From contig CAWZYM010000272.1 in the NCBI GenBank assembly GCA_963966185.1, positions 332,501-396,500 of the forward strand: a DNA stretch of 64,000 nt, read 5' to 3'. Below, piece by piece: positions 10,439-29,470 of this stretch. The position numbers and the translations under genes are program-made. Each line of letters begins with the position of its first letter. Position 1 is the stretch's first letter. This DNA is from Rhabditoides inermis. Taxonomy: Eukaryota; Nematoda; Chromadorea; Rhabditida; Rhabditidae. The notes under the pieces are model-generated. The model saw only the letters and a list, made by a program, of their open reading frames with translations. It was not told where the DNA came from and did not search any database.

Positions 10439-11924
10439 ACGATTTTCACGTGCCAATAAAGACTCTCTTCACAAATTCGAGTCACTTGTAGTTTTGTGGT
10501 AATATACTAGACTGCTTATATACTGAAAACAAGTAAAAACATAATTAATCAGTTTATGAGATTTATGAGATGTTATCGATCGATATACTGAGCCGTGAGA
10601 CAGTAGGGCAGAGCCAAATATAGGCTAAAAGGTTTATCGTACGGCAGTTCTCTTTGCGAATATTTCCCAGACACCTTTCGATGGCATTAGCGCCTGTCCA
10701 AGTTCATTTGACAGCAGTGGATTTTCGCTTGGCATCTCATTGCGAATTCTTCGCAGCGCAAGCGCAGGCTTATAACTTTATTAGAATGATAAATTAGATG
10801 CGAATGCGCTGAAAAGAGCGGTCGTTTCAAAAATAACTCCGTTCGGAAAAGGTCAACTGGTTTGCCCTTTACAGAGTATATTCCCAGTAGTAATCTCGAC
10901 AAACGCTTGCTTTCCAAATTCTGATAACTGAAAAACTAAATTATATATCAATCGATAACGCCTAAAACCCTAAAACAGCATATTCCAGTAATGTTTTGAA
11001 AACAATCTTCGGAGTGGAGCTAGAGAGCTGAATTTTGGACATGTTGTGTACAAGACCAATCCCAAGAATCGCTTGTTTTTCGATTTTCGAAAATTGTTAA
11101 TTTCACTGTAATACAGAACAAACACCGAGAAATTTCGTTGATATCGCTTTAACTTTTTTTGTCATTTCCTCATTGTCTGGTTCGACCTGCGATAATGCTT
11201 TACGATGAAAATGGAGGAATGAAGCCTATAAGATAAGCCTGTTGGAAGTGAAATAGTAGGTGACTCTCAGATTTCTTTAATTTTGCAACGTGACCGATGA
11301 ATGAAAAAAACAAGTAGGCAAGGGAACAGGTAAGGGAACAAGTAAGCAAATGAACGCAAAAAGTGTCTATAAGGCTCACGCGTTCGAGGATGGATCAAGT
11401 CCGCATATTGCATGGAAGATTCTCGAAACTCATTCAATCAGGTTTCGCTAGATATAGGAAGCAATACCTACAAAAGACCTTTCCAAATACAGCATACTAA
11501 GCTTATGTACAAACCAAGTTTGTTTTTCTGACGTAACTGTTCGATGATGTGCGAACATTCTATTTTGAATCTATACTCGTTATGTTTCTAATGATCTTGA
11601 ACTGAACATTTTAAATTCACTCTGCTTACAGTACAACTTGACTACTTTACGTTAAACGGGATAGAAAGGGGGAGGGAGAGAATGTCATATTACTATTCTG
11701 AGAATTTTTTTCACAATTCAGCAGTCTTCATAAGATCAATCAGAAACGCTCACATAAGATCACTTCCAATTAATCCACTATTTTTTTCTTTAAAACCTAG
11801 TGAAAAAATGTTTATCGTTTGTAATCAAAATCAAAGCTATTCGGTATACCGATGAAACACACACAACACACACAGAGACACGTACGGAAGCAGGAGTAGG
11901 GGGTGGGGCCTGGATGGGCGGAGC
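10439..11924. other. Intergenic spacer between MSP and fat-3
   Basis: This holds the MSP 3' UTR, with AATAAA near 10455, and the presumed 3' UTR of fat-3 at the right end. No exon, RNA gene or clear repeat is supported. A short block at 10638-10680 resembles 51792-51835. Confidence 0.35.
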
Positions 11925-12039
11925 TTAGGCGGCGTTGGCGATCTTGGCAATGTTCTCGAGCTGCTTGAGGTTGGCGCCGTAGCCGGTGGCGTAGTCGTCA
12001 CACAAATACTCCAGACCGACCTCCTAGAGAGAAGAGAGG

Positions 12040-12097
<58 letters not shown>

Positions 12098-12110
12098 GGA
12101 GAGAGAGAGG

Positions 12111-12167
<57 letters not shown>

Positions 12168-12459
12168 GGGGAGAGGGGGAGAGAGAGAGGGAGGGAGAGG
12201 GGGGAGAGAGGGAGAGAGAGAGGGGGAGAGGGGGAGAGAGAGAGGGAGGGAGAGGGGGGAGAGAGGGAGAGAGAGAGGGGGAGAGAAAGAACCGACCTTG
12301 CAGAACTCCTTGACATACTTGCTGGCAGCATTGAGATTGCAGCGCGGCATAGTAGGGAACAGATGATGCTCCACCTATAATAGAAGACATGGTCATGGAG
12401 TTATCATCACATCGAGAGAACGTGAAATAATCATGGCAGAATAGACAGAGAGAAGAATA

Positions 12460-12504
<45 letters not shown>

Positions 12505-15500
12505 TAGAGATAGAGATAGAGAGAGAGAGAGAAGGAGGAGGGGGGAGACCCGCCTGGTAGTTGAGTCCTCCCCACACCCAGTCGATGATAGGTGACGGGT
12601 TCATGTTCCTAGTCGTCAGAATCTGCAGCGCAGCGAAGTTGTTCAGAAGGCGGGAGTTGGCTGCAAGTGTGTAAAATACATATAAATAGTATTAAAACAG
12701 TGTTTTGAGTTTGTTCTATTTTCTCGCAGTATTTGTGAAAGTAATATTTTTCTACCAGTACAATTTTCTTACGTTTCACATTTCTGTTAAAACTTCCAAA
12801 GATTACAGAATATCAATTCAGACGGTACCAATAATAAAAAAAATTCCATGACACAATTTTGGAGCGAGTTATGGTTGAAGATTACATATCCATTTCACGA
12901 TCAGAACAATGCGCGTGAGCAATAGTTTGCCCATCTCCCTTTCTCACCGGGGTACTTGTCGACCGAGTTGTGGTTGAACGTGACGACGTGTCCGATGAGG
13001 AAGCCTCCCAGGAACTGCGACACCATGAAGTACATCACAGCCACCTGCAATCACGCTGACTTACTCAAAAAATGGCGTGAACCTCCCAGTGTCTCGTAAT
13101 CATGCGACTTTTTCGTTCCTCTCGATTTCACTATTTTGCCGAAACATGAAGTAAACCTGTGTGTATAGTGTATCTATTCGCAATGATTTGCGGTTCTAAC
13201 ACAACAAAAACATCTGTTCCTATCTGGAAAACCCACTCACACCCCAGGTCGGCAGAGTGTAGAGCTGCAGAAGCACCCACGCCCAGTGGATCACGATACC
13301 GGTCTGCAAGGTAAACAGGTAAACAAACACAGGTGAACAATAGCGGACCTGCTCGAGCAGGGCGTTTCTCTTGTACACGGCGTAGTCCGAGTTCTGCTCG
13401 TTGAACACGAACTGGATCGACTGGCTGGTCCACGACACGCGAATGAGAGGCAGCATGGCAGTGAAGTACAGGTGCTGGTACGGGATCAGCTAGAAGCAAG
13501 GGGCGGATGAGAGGGCGATGTGAGAAGAGAGAGAGAGGGGGAGAGAGAGAGAGATCCAGACACTCTACAGACAAGACAAGGAAACACTCTGTGCATTTCC
13601 CGTAAAGTGTCGGCTGACCTTGAGGATGGACTTCTCGATGGGCTCCTTGTACCTGAGCAGGTCGGAGGGCACGAACGAGATGAGCGGCGCGAGGTCGATG
13701 TCCGAGTCGTGCTCGATGATGTTCGTGGCTGCGTGGTGGTTGTTGTGCTGCAACTCTCTCTCGTGTGTGTGGATGCGACAAGCGGCTCTCCCACCTTCTC
13801 CTTCCACCAGTCGCGCGAGAATCCCTGCAGCACGTTGCCGAAGAACAGCGAGAACCAGTCGTTCACTCTGCAAACAGGGTCAGTCTCGACAATGTATCGC
13901 GAATCAAATCAACAAAACCGCTGTTAGGGTTTTTTCTCCACTAAGCTCGCAATAAGTTATGCGCAGTGGGTTTAGATCAGAGGAGGACCGAGATTCAGCT
14001 CTCGGCAAGAGCACGCAAAACAAGAGAGGCAGACGGTTATGTAACAGTATACAGTATGTCTAACTGCAAGCGAGGTAGATCGAATACTATCGCCCTGGCG
14101 CAGGCTATATGTACATATGAAAATAGCGACTGTGATGTGTTTTCGCAGAACAGGCATCTTTTCCTCTCCCTCCCACCTCCTCTTTCCGCTGCCGGGCATG
14201 TGATGGCAGTATTCGTGGGTGAGCCAGCCGAACTGCTGCCAGGCGAGAGCCAGGACACACGCCGAAGTGAAGTACCTGCACAGAATGCGTGATGTGAAAA
14301 CCACCTTTTCAAGTTGTTTTTTTCAACGCCTCACTGTCAGGTAGGTATTGTGAATATTGAGTTGTGGAACATATTCACATTGTTTTAGTCGTCGTGACAT
14401 GCTCGACCCGTAGCCATAGCTGACCACTCACCATCCGTGGTACTGGAGGTAGAAGGTGAAGAAGAAAATGGCGAGGGTGGTGATGGTCTGAAAGCGTTCT
14501 TCCCTCTTTCTCTCTTTCATCTGTCTCCATCTCTCTTCAACTCTCTATCGCCATCTTGCTTCATCTTTTTCTCTCTCTCTCCATACCTTCATGATGTAGT
14601 ACTCTGGCCTCTCCTTCATCAGTCCGACCTCTTCCAGTTTCAACCTCAACTTCTCGAAAGCCAGCACCATCTTCTTCTCCTGTATTGATGAATTGATTAC
14701 CTTCGTTTTTGACTGTGTTTTTTTAATATCATAATAGTTAATGCTGCAGCTTCAAGTTTCTATTTCCTACAACCTAATGCCGCGCATTTGGATTATCGTT
14801 TGATTGACGATATTCGATATCGTTTTTAAAGATGCGATTGCATGAAAATGATAAGTGAACCTGCACCCTCCATTGGATACTAAAACTGAAGACTGTCCCA
14901 ACCTTTTTCGAATGACTTCGTTGTGTCCTACAGATGTTTGTGAATCCTAACAGTTCGATAAAAATTGATTTCTCTCTATTCCATTTCTTGTCTATAGTCT
15001 CGCTTCTATCTATGTGGCGCGATTCGTTCCGATGAGTGATAAGAACGCGCCCGCCTAACAAAGAAGGGATTTCTGTCGATAACAGGAGTACGTCTAGGGT
15101 TATTCATTATCAGCCCGCGATATATCACATGAGAAGACACTTTTTTCTCGAAAGCAAGAAGTAGAAACACACGTAGTTTAGAGAAACTCGGAGAGTGTAG
15201 GAACTTGTGGGGTGATTAAAAAACGCGAAAGAGAATAAGCCAGTTCCAGAAAACAAACTGGTAGAGGAATTCGAAGATATCGCAAAGTAACCAAGAAATT
15301 AAGGGGCAGTAACTCGAAAGTTTCGGGTGGTTTACAATATTCAGAGACCAATTCAAAGTCGATTCGAGAATAGATTGAAAAAACTGATGAGAAAAAAACT
15401 CGCCTGCTCGATGTCGATGTCGTAGGCGGAGACGTTGACGTCGGTCTTGTCGGTGCGCTTGCGGAGCTGCTCCTCCAGGTCCTCGGACACGTCCCACGAC

Positions 15501-18144
15501 TGAAATACAGTTGGTCGTCGTATTCGCATGTGTGTGTTCTCGAATTCTCTCTCTCTCTCTCTCCACCCTCTCCTGTCACCTTCTTCTTGAGCACTTCCAA
15601 CTGCTTGTATGCTGTGTCGGATCCATTGTGGAACGCGTGGAAGATGTGTGTGGCATCCGAGTTGCTGCAAAAAGTAATTGTAAATATTTTGAAACAAATC
15701 AATATCGAATAGTAGTCACTGTAAAAAAAAACTAACTCCGGTATCTTGTTTTGTGAAGATCGTGTGTTACTCAAAATTGATGAACAACTTGTCAAAAAAT
15801 AGAAACATAAACATAAGTGTGTTTTCACCATCCTACACCATTCTGACATGTGAATACTGTTATATCACACGATCCGCGTAAGAATCGGACGAATTTCGGG
15901 CAGGTGGGACCTAGGAGCTAAGTGCGCGGTTATAGGGGTTTTCAAGGGTGCTCTACAAGGTAGTATAGGTGATTTTGTCCCAATATGCAAATTTGGTCAG
16001 TTAAGGGACCATGACCTCAAATCAGTCAGTTTTTGTCCAAAACTATTTTTGAAAAGCTTGTTCGATTTGTCTTGGTATTATAAGACTTTTTGTACATACT
16101 CATTTTTTTCATAAAACAAAAAAGAAAAAAGTTATGATCAAAATTTTTCATAAAATTTCATATTTTATTTTTTTGAGATCTTTTCGCCTCGAAACAACAA
16201 AAACGACCAACACCATTCGATTTTACGCGTTAATTCAAATTACTGTGATTTTTTTCGTGAAAATCTGGTGTTGCCTTTTCTTCCATCCAGAGCGATGAAA
16301 ATGGCCCGAAATAAAAAATTTGCGTTTTACCGCCATTTTTCATATCTTCCAATCCGAAATAACAAAAATCACTATCATATTCGGATTTTGCACCTTTGAA
16401 TTAGTCTGTGTAGTTGTTTTCAGGCAAATCTGATGTTGCCTTTGTGTTCATCCGTGATGTTGAAAATGGCCTAACTATCAATCGCAAAATTTCATGATAA
16501 CGCCAGAAGGCAACATTAAATTTGTATAAAAACAATTATGTAGACTAATAAAAAGGTGCAAAATCCGAATATGTAAGTGGTTTTTGTTATTTCATATAGA
16601 TAGAATTTAAAAGTGACAGGAAAATGCGAATTTTCACATTTGAGCCACTTTCATCGCCTTAAATGAGCAAAAAGGCAACACCGGATTTGGCTATAAACCA
16701 ACACATATACTAATCAAGAGGTGTAGAATCCGAATATGGTAGTGATTTATGTTGTATCAGAACGAAAGACTTGGAAAATGGCGGGAAAACGCAAAGTTTT
16801 GATTTCGAGCCATTTTCATCGCTTTGGATGGAAGAAAAGGCAACATCGGATTTGGCTATAAACCAAATCTAATACTAACTAAAAAATGTAGAATCCGAAT
16901 ATAGTAGTGGTTTCTGTTGTTTCGAAACGAAAGACTTGGAAAATGGCGGTAAATCGCAAAATTCTTATTTCGGGCCATTTTCATCGCTCTGGATGGAAGA
17001 AAAGGCAACACCAGATTTTCACGAAAAAAATCATAGTAATTTGATTTAACGCGTAGAATCGAATGGTGTTGGTCGTTTTTGTTGTTTCGAGGCGAAAATA
17101 TCTCAAAAAAATGAAATATGAAATTTTCTGAAAATTTTAATCATAACTTTTTTCTTTTTTGTTTTATGAAAAAAATGTTTATGTACAAAAAGTCTTATAA
17201 TATCGAGACAAATCGAACAAGCCTTTCAAAAAATAGTTTTGGACAAAAACTGACTGATTTGAGGTCATGGTCCCTTAACTGACCAAATTTGCATATTGGG
17301 ACAAAATCACCTATACTACCTTGTAGAGCACCCTTGAAAACCCCTATAACCGCGCACAAGTTGCTAGGTCCCACCTCGTCCGGTTCTTACGCGGAACGTG
17401 TGATATAGAATGAGTGTTTCGAGAAGTGAGCAGCATACACAATCGCTTCACTCACGCGTACTGGCAGATGACGTTGCCTCCGGGGTGCTTGAAGACGAAC
17501 TCCTCCGACAGATGCAGCCACTTGCCATCCACCTGAGAAGATCAACATCGTTATGCAACCTAGCCTGCTTTTTACACCTAATAGACGTACTACAATGTTG
17601 TTTTGTGTCATAAGTCACCTGAGATCTCAGGTGATCTTAGGTGATCTCTCTGTCTACGCGTTGCGCGCTGCTCTGATCAAAATTATTGAGACGTTTCTAG
17701 CGTTGATCTATCGCTGTTCATGCGAAGTGAATGAATGCCCTCTGTCCCCGCTCGTTCTCTCATCAGGTCTCGCTTTCTCTCTCTCTCTCTCACTTTTTTC
17801 CGCCAGTCTCATCGCAAAATGGCGCCATATCGTGCGAGATAGCGTGTGTGGAGGGGAGTGCACATCAGACTGCGCAGAGAGCAGAATACACACAGACAAA
17901 CTGATCTGCACCCACTCACACATTTGATATCATTATGCGGCAAAATAATACGCAAATGGGGTCAGGCTCAGATACAATCTCCAAAACCTACTTCTTTTCA
18001 ATGCACGAAAATTGGTCGAACTGATCTACTCTACCGATATCACTGATCTACCCGAGGAGTGTGGACTGATCTACTCTCCGATCTACTCTCTGATCTACTC
18101 ACCTTCATTCGGAGGCCGGACGCCTTCGCCTCCTTACCGACCAT
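11925..18144 (-). CDS. fat-3: Delta-6 front-end fatty acid desaturase, FAT-3 type
   Basis: The protein reads from MVGKEAKASGLRMK to a stop at 11925-11927 over about 15 exons. Near the N terminus is a cytochrome b5 domain with heme motif HPGG (17453-17531). Three histidine boxes follow: HEYCHH (exon about 14180-14273), HNNHH (about 13725) and VEHH after GGLNYQ (12374). TM-rich exons lie between. C. elegans FAT-3 begins MVVDKNASGLRMK and shares nearly every block, so delta-6 desaturation of 18:2 and 18:3 in ER membranes is the expected role. Two introns appear to use GC donors (CAG|gcgag near 15403; CAG|gcggg near 12556). Several introns hold CT or GA microsatellites, and one holds a 1.5 kb fold-back element. 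fat-4 lies ~1 kb upstream on the same strand. Confidence 0.93.
12036..12290. repeat. GA microsatellite in last intron of fat-3
   Basis: About 250 bp of (GA)n is interrupted by GGGG and AAA variants, with an internal ~60 bp duplicated block. On the coding strand it is an almost unbroken pyrimidine tract running to the 3' splice site before GAGGTCGGTCTGG. Confidence 0.9.
15861..17407. mobile_element. 1.5 kb fold-back element in a fat-3 intron
   Basis: The ends are TATATCACACG(A/T)TCCGCGTAAG and its inverse. The inverted arms extend ~450 bp each and meet ordinary sequence at both ends. The interior carries four or five diverged ~140 bp subrepeats in both directions around CGCTCTGGATGGAAGAAAAGGCAACACC and GGAAAATGGCGG-AAA-CGCAAA. 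The element is non-coding. A TA target duplication would fit the flanks. Confidence 0.85.
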
Positions 18145-19180
18145 GACTGCTGCGAGCCGCGGTCAGCGTGCGAAATGAGCTCTCCCCTTTCAACCACCGG
18201 CGATAGACGAGAGACGCGCGAGACGAGAGGAGACGAGACGAGAGAGTGTGCCGGCGGGAGAGGCGCAGAGAAGCGGCTGAAACCACGTTGAGCAGAGATA
18301 CGCACTCTGATATTTAAAAGAAAACAGCGGCCAAAAAACTGAAGCCGGGAAAAGATCGAGGGAACATGAACAACGTAATTTTTTAAAGAAAGTTTAATAT
18401 GTATTATGTATCGCATTTAACATTGCTTTGCACAACACTGTGTTGAACACTCACTGAGATCGTACGGTTGAAATCCTCACAGATTTGTGCGAACCAGTTT
18501 TATGTAGAGAAAAACAGTATCCCGTGAGAAGCGCCAAATGGCGAAAAATATCGTTCTACTAATAAGTGTTTCTTTTAAAAAGAACAGATGTAGCCTCATG
18601 TAGTCAGTCGTACAGTGTTCTTCATTCACTCTCTTTGTCTCCGGTAATCATCTCATCACCGCTATCACTTATCGCCATCATAGTCCACGGACCCGGTACT
18701 GTCCGCTTATCAGTGATGCACTCCCAATACTGTTGTCCTTCTTACTTCTGAAGCCTTTCGACTGTTCCTGTTTGTCAAGATCAAGAGTGGGTACGATTCA
18801 AACTCAGCACCCGTTCTTTGCTCCTGCACCCTCAAGTCAGCATAGTTAACTTTACTACCACGATAACGAGACTTCATCAAGCACTAATCCCTTTGAAAAG
18901 GAAAAAAGGAACAGTAAGAAAACCAAAGTCGAGAGCGAAATACAACTTCTTCATTGCGCCTCGCTCGAATCACAAGACACGGTGGCCCGATACAATTGGT
19001 AAAAAGTGTGTTTATCGGAGACAGCTGGAAACCACGTGTTGCAACACCGGAGAGGGACAAGAAAGAACAATGCTACTACATGTATATGGCTCGTCTGCGA
19101 ACAGAATCCCGTGAGAAGCGTCAATCAAAAAGCAATTGATGAACGGGGTGTGTGTGTGTGTGTGTGGGTGAGGGCCTGGT
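18145..19180. other. fat-4 / fat-3 intergenic region
   Basis: This ~1.0 kb region lies between the fat-4 stop and the fat-3 start, both minus strand. It should contain the fat-3 promoter and the fat-4 3' UTR. No coding sequence is supported. A (GT)n run lies just after the fat-4 stop at 19148-19168. Confidence 0.45.
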
Positions 19181-25035
<5,855 letters not shown>

Positions 25036-25786
25036 TCTCCTGATTTAGGGGGACCCTGCAACACACCAGCAATATGCAAAATAACGAACGCAGAAGATAA
25101 CACAAACACGCGGTTGCTAGCCACTCGCTCACTCTAGAATCGACAAAACGCGGAGAGATTATCAGAGCACTCCGGGATTCTCGGAGAAACGGAAGCGGGG
25201 GATAATGGACCTTTCTCTCTCTCTCTCTTTCCCTCTTCCCCCTCTCTCTATCCTTGACGTAAGCCATGTAAAGAGGGATGGGGGGGGGGGCGAAAGATTG
25301 CATGAAGCATGGCGCGAGTAGGCGAGAGACGAGGGGAGGAGGGTGATATATATGCGAGGCGAGGAGTGAGAAATGCGAACGCACCAAAAACTTCTCACGT
25401 TGTCCAAAGCTGGCAGTTCTCGGAAACACGCGTGGATTTTCTCAATGGGCAAACGGTGCGCTATCAGCTGATAATGAAAAAGCGAGAAGCGGTGGAACAC
25501 GGTTCGGCCACAGCCGGTCAAAGCAGCAGCAACACAGCGGAGCGAGCAGAGAACGAGCGCCGCGAACCAAAACAATTCGAGCGTATAGCCGTTGTTGTGC
25601 ACAGACGATCGCGGATTATGCATAGCGCCTGACTACAAAGTAATCAGCAGCCGGCCGTCGAAACCCGCAACATTTTGTTATCGCGCGGTGCGCGCGTTTT
25701 TAATCATCGGGGTAGCGGCATGCTAGCCGCGTGCGTGGGGCAGAGAACAACCGAGAGACAGACCGCCGAGAAATGGGGTGATCCCG

Positions 25787-25829
<43 letters not shown>

Positions 25830-26489
25830 GCACTCACTCTCCAAACATGCCAATCCTAATATCGACAATAATATGTGCCGTAACTGTCCACACATGACTG
25901 CGGACGCCCCGTGCGAGCAATGCCGCTTTTTTCAGGCTGGCTAACTGGGTCACGGCCTCGCGGCCTCTCATCCATTCCCCGCTGCTCCTTTTTGGCACCA
26001 CAATCGATTTATGGAAGAGAGAGAGAGAGGGTGTGTGAATGGAGTGCGCAATGTGGCAGTCGGTCACACAGACTATACGTGACAACAGCCGGTCTGATGT
26101 TTTTCGAGATGCTACTTACTTTACTAAATGAGTTTGGAAGGATTGAACGTGCGCTCTTCAGAGATCACCAGAGTCACAAGTCACAAAAAATCATTATTAG
26201 CGATTCTTGTGCGATAACTCGAACGTCACAGGGGGATTATTAGTGAACAGAGAAACTGTGCTCAAATGTTTGATTTTTGTGCGAATAGGAAACGCTCATA
26301 TCTCATTCCACTCAACTTGAACAAAACACGGTTACGGATAATGGATTAGTCCGCAAACATTAATATTCCGTGCACTGCAATATCAATGCAAATTCAGTTT
26401 TTAATCACCATTTCAATAATTGTACACATACACATAGTCTGCCGTTTTATCAAAACTCACATCATTTGTTCCATTGATATTGTTTATTA
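25036..26489. other. fat-4 upstream region
   Basis: This contains the presumed fat-4 promoter and a (CT)n run at 25790-25830. The segment at 25300-25640 has open frames on both strands but no recognisable product. No gene is supported. Confidence 0.35.
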
Positions 26490-29414
26490 TCTTTTAAAAG
26501 TACTTCCGTAAAAAGTGTTGTTTGTGTTAACCTGATTCAAGAAAAGCGCATGCATATATTATTAATTTTCGAAAAATCAAATCGTAAACACCTGAACATG
26601 AAAACTAACACAAACTTGCTCTTTCAAACGAATATAGAATAGTTACACGTAACATTCAGAATAATACGATTGTTTTGTTTATTTAGTGTTTTTTGCGGTT
26701 TATTATTTATGGTTTATCAGTAAAATAAAATGTTATTCGTGATGTTGTTTGACTCAATGTTTCAGGTATAAAAATGTCAAAAAAATAAAACATGGAATTA
26801 TTCAACATTAATTATTCAAAAATTATTCAACGTTTTGAAAGAGCAAGTTTGTGTTAGTTTTCATGTTCAGGTGTTTACGATTTGATTTTTCGAAAATTAA
26901 TAATATATGCATGCGCTTTTCTTGAATCAGGTTAACACAAACAACACTTTTTACGGAAGTACTTTTAAAAGATAATATATGTCCTTTTGTTGAATTTCAT
27001 AGAAATTTTCTCTCTCGTCTTCATACATGTAACATGTTCTTCTCTCATTATTTCATCAATTTCATTTCAAATTTATTCGATATTTTCTCGTTCTCTCGTT
27101 CTCTCCTTCCATTCCTTCCCTCCTTCTCTCCTTCTCCCCTTCTCTCCTCCTCTCCTCCTCTCCTTCCCTCCCTCCTTCCTTCCCTCCTTCTTTCCTTCTC
27201 TCTTTCTCTCGTTCTCTCTTTCTCTCGTTCTCTCTTTCTCTCGTTCTCTCGTTATCCCTTTCTCTCTTTCTCTCGTTCTCTAGTTCTCTGGTTCTCTCGT
27301 TCTCTCGTTCTCTCTTTCTCCCTTTCTCTCTTTTCTCTCTTTCTCTCGTTCTCTCTTTTCTCTCTTTCTCTCGTTCTCTCTTTCTCTCGTTCTCTCGTTC
27401 TCTCGTTCTCTCGTTCTCTCGTTCTCTCGTTCTCTCGTTCTCTCCGTCTCTCCGTCTCTCCTTCTCTCCTTCCCTCCTTCCCCCCTTCTCCCTTTCTCTC
27501 TTTCTCTCGTTCTCTCGTTCTCTCGTTCTCTAGTTCTCTCGTTATTTCGTTTTCTCTTTCTCTCGTTCTCTCGTTCTCTCGTTCTCTCGTTCTCTCGTTC
27601 TCTCGTTCTCTCGTTCTCTCGTTCTCTCGTTCTCGCGTGTCTCCTTCTCTTCTTCTCTCCTTCCCTCCTTCCCTCCTTCTCCCTTTCTCTTTTTCTCTAG
27701 TTCTCCAGTTCTCTCTTTCTCTCGTTCTCTCTTTCTCTCTTTCTCTCTTTCTCTCGTTCTCTCGTTCTCTCGTTCTCTCGTTCTCTCGTTTCTCGTTCTC
27801 TCGTTCTCTCGTTTTCTCCGTCTCTCCGTCTCTCCTTCTCTTCTTCCCTCCTTCCCTCCTACCACCCTCCTTCTCTCTTTCTCTCGTTCTCTCGTTCTCT
27901 AGTTATATCGTTCTCTCTTTATTTCGTTCTCTCTTTCTCTTGTTCTCTCTTTCTCTCGTTTTCTCGTTTTCTCGTTCTCTCGTTCTCTCGTTCTCTCTTT
28001 ATCTCGTTCTCTCTTTCTATCCTTCTCTCGTTCTCTCGTTCTCTCGTTCTCTCGTTCTCTCCGTCTCTCCTTCTCTTCTTCCCTCCTTCTCTCCTTCTCT
28101 CTTTCTCTCTTTCTCTCTTTCTCTCGTTCTCTATTTCTCTCGTTATATCGTTATATCGTTCTCTCTTTCTCTCGTTCTCTCGTGCTCTCGTTTTCTCGTT
28201 CTCTCGTTCTCTCGTTGTCTCGTTGTCTCGTTGTCTCGTTCTCTCGTTGTCTCGTTCTCTCCTTCTTTCCTTCCCTCCTTCCCGCCTTCTCACTTTCTCT
28301 CTTTCTCTCGTTCTCTAGTTCTCTCGTTATATCGTTCTCTCTTTCACTCGTTTTCTCTTTCTATCGGTTTCTCTTTCTCTCTTTCTCTCTTTCTCTCTTT
28401 CTCTCTTTCTCTCTTTCTCTCTTTCTCTCTTTCTCTTTTTTCTCTAGTTCTCTCCTTCTCTCCTTCTCTTCTTCTCTCCATCCCTCCTTCCCTCCTTCTC
28501 CTTTTCTCTCTTTCTCTCGTTCTCTAGCTCTCTCGTTATATCGTTCTCTCTTTCTCTCGTTTTCTCTTTCTCTCGTTTTCTCGTTTTCTCGTTCTCTCTT
28601 TCTCTCTTTCTCTCCTTCCCTCCTTCCCTCCTCCTCCCATTCTCTCTTTCTCTCGTTCTCTAATTCTCTCGTTATATCGTTCTCGCTTTCTCTCGTTCTC
28701 TCTTTATCTCTTTCTCTCTTTCTTTCGTTCTCTAGTTCTCTCGTTCTCTCTTTCTATCCTTCTCTTCTTCTCTCCATCCCTCCTTCCCTCCTTCTCCCTT
28801 TCTCTCTCTCTCTCGTTCTCTAGCTCTCTCGTTCTCTTTTTATATCTTTCTCTCTTTCTCTGGTTCTCTCGTTCTCTCGTTCTCTCTTTCTATCCTTCTC
28901 TCGTTCTCTCGTTCTCTCGTTCTCTCCGTCTCTCCTTCCCTCCTTCCCTCCTCTCTTTTTCTCCTTTTCTCTCGTTCTCTCGTTCTCTCGTTCTCTCGTT
29001 CTCTCGTTCTCTCGTTCTCTCGTTCTCTCTTTCTCTCTCCCCTTACTAAATTCCTACTGATCGCAGCCACCAAAGTACATCTGTCTCTCTCCAAACAGCG
29101 TGCTCTCTCGCGTGCTCTCTCGCTCGCCCGTCAGCAGAGGGCTAGCTATCAGCTAGCGTGACTGGAAACGACACCCACCCACACGCTGGCCTTTCGCCTA
29201 GTGCGAGTGCGAGATCGCTCATAACTTCTTTCGGAGAAAAGATACAAAGATGCCGTCAATTAGTGATCTGCCCTATGGAACCGTGCGAATCTAACTAACA
29301 TAAATTGGAAGACTTCACATTGTTGCTAACATGTCCTTTGGATATCGCTACTTGAAAATTCTGGCGCGAGCCTTATTTTAACCCAAGAGAGAGGGCGCTG
29401 CGCGCCCTCTCTAA
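26490..29414 (+). mobile_element. Helitron-like non-autonomous element, copy B
   Basis: It starts TCTTTTAAAAG after host A and ends GCGCGCCCTCTCTAA before host T. Order: MITE-like segment (26486-26976), CT satellite (27090-29042), a 29043-29162 unique block, a ~130 bp block missing from copy A, then the terminal hairpin. It is the reverse complement of 391-3689. No protein is encoded. Confidence 0.55.
27090..29042 (+). repeat. CT satellite (inverse of 630-3090)
   Basis: About 1.95 kb of GTTCTCTC / TTTCTCTC / CTTCTCTC 8-mers with the same higher-order variants as copy A, but roughly 0.5 kb shorter. Long Ser/Leu/Phe frames are repeat artefacts. Confidence 0.9.
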
Positions 29415-29470
29415 TTATTTCAAAAAGAAACATTAAATCACGTAAACTTTATTAATTGAGTCAAGAAGTG

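Noticed and set aside
10638..10917. Similarity of 10638-10680 to 51792-51835
   Set aside because: Only about 40 bp with gaps; too weak by eye to call a repeat family.
18145..19180. fat-4/fat-3 operon
   Set aside because: The ~1 kb gap is much longer than typical nematode operon spacing and I see no U-rich/SL2 signal I could defend.
25309..25632. 107-codon plus frame upstream of fat-4
   Set aside because: Composition is ordinary, with no domain or splice signals, and overlapping minus frames are equally long.
27034..28823. 497- and 213-codon Ser/Leu frames on the plus strand
   Set aside because: Same satellite in inverse orientation; repeat artefacts.
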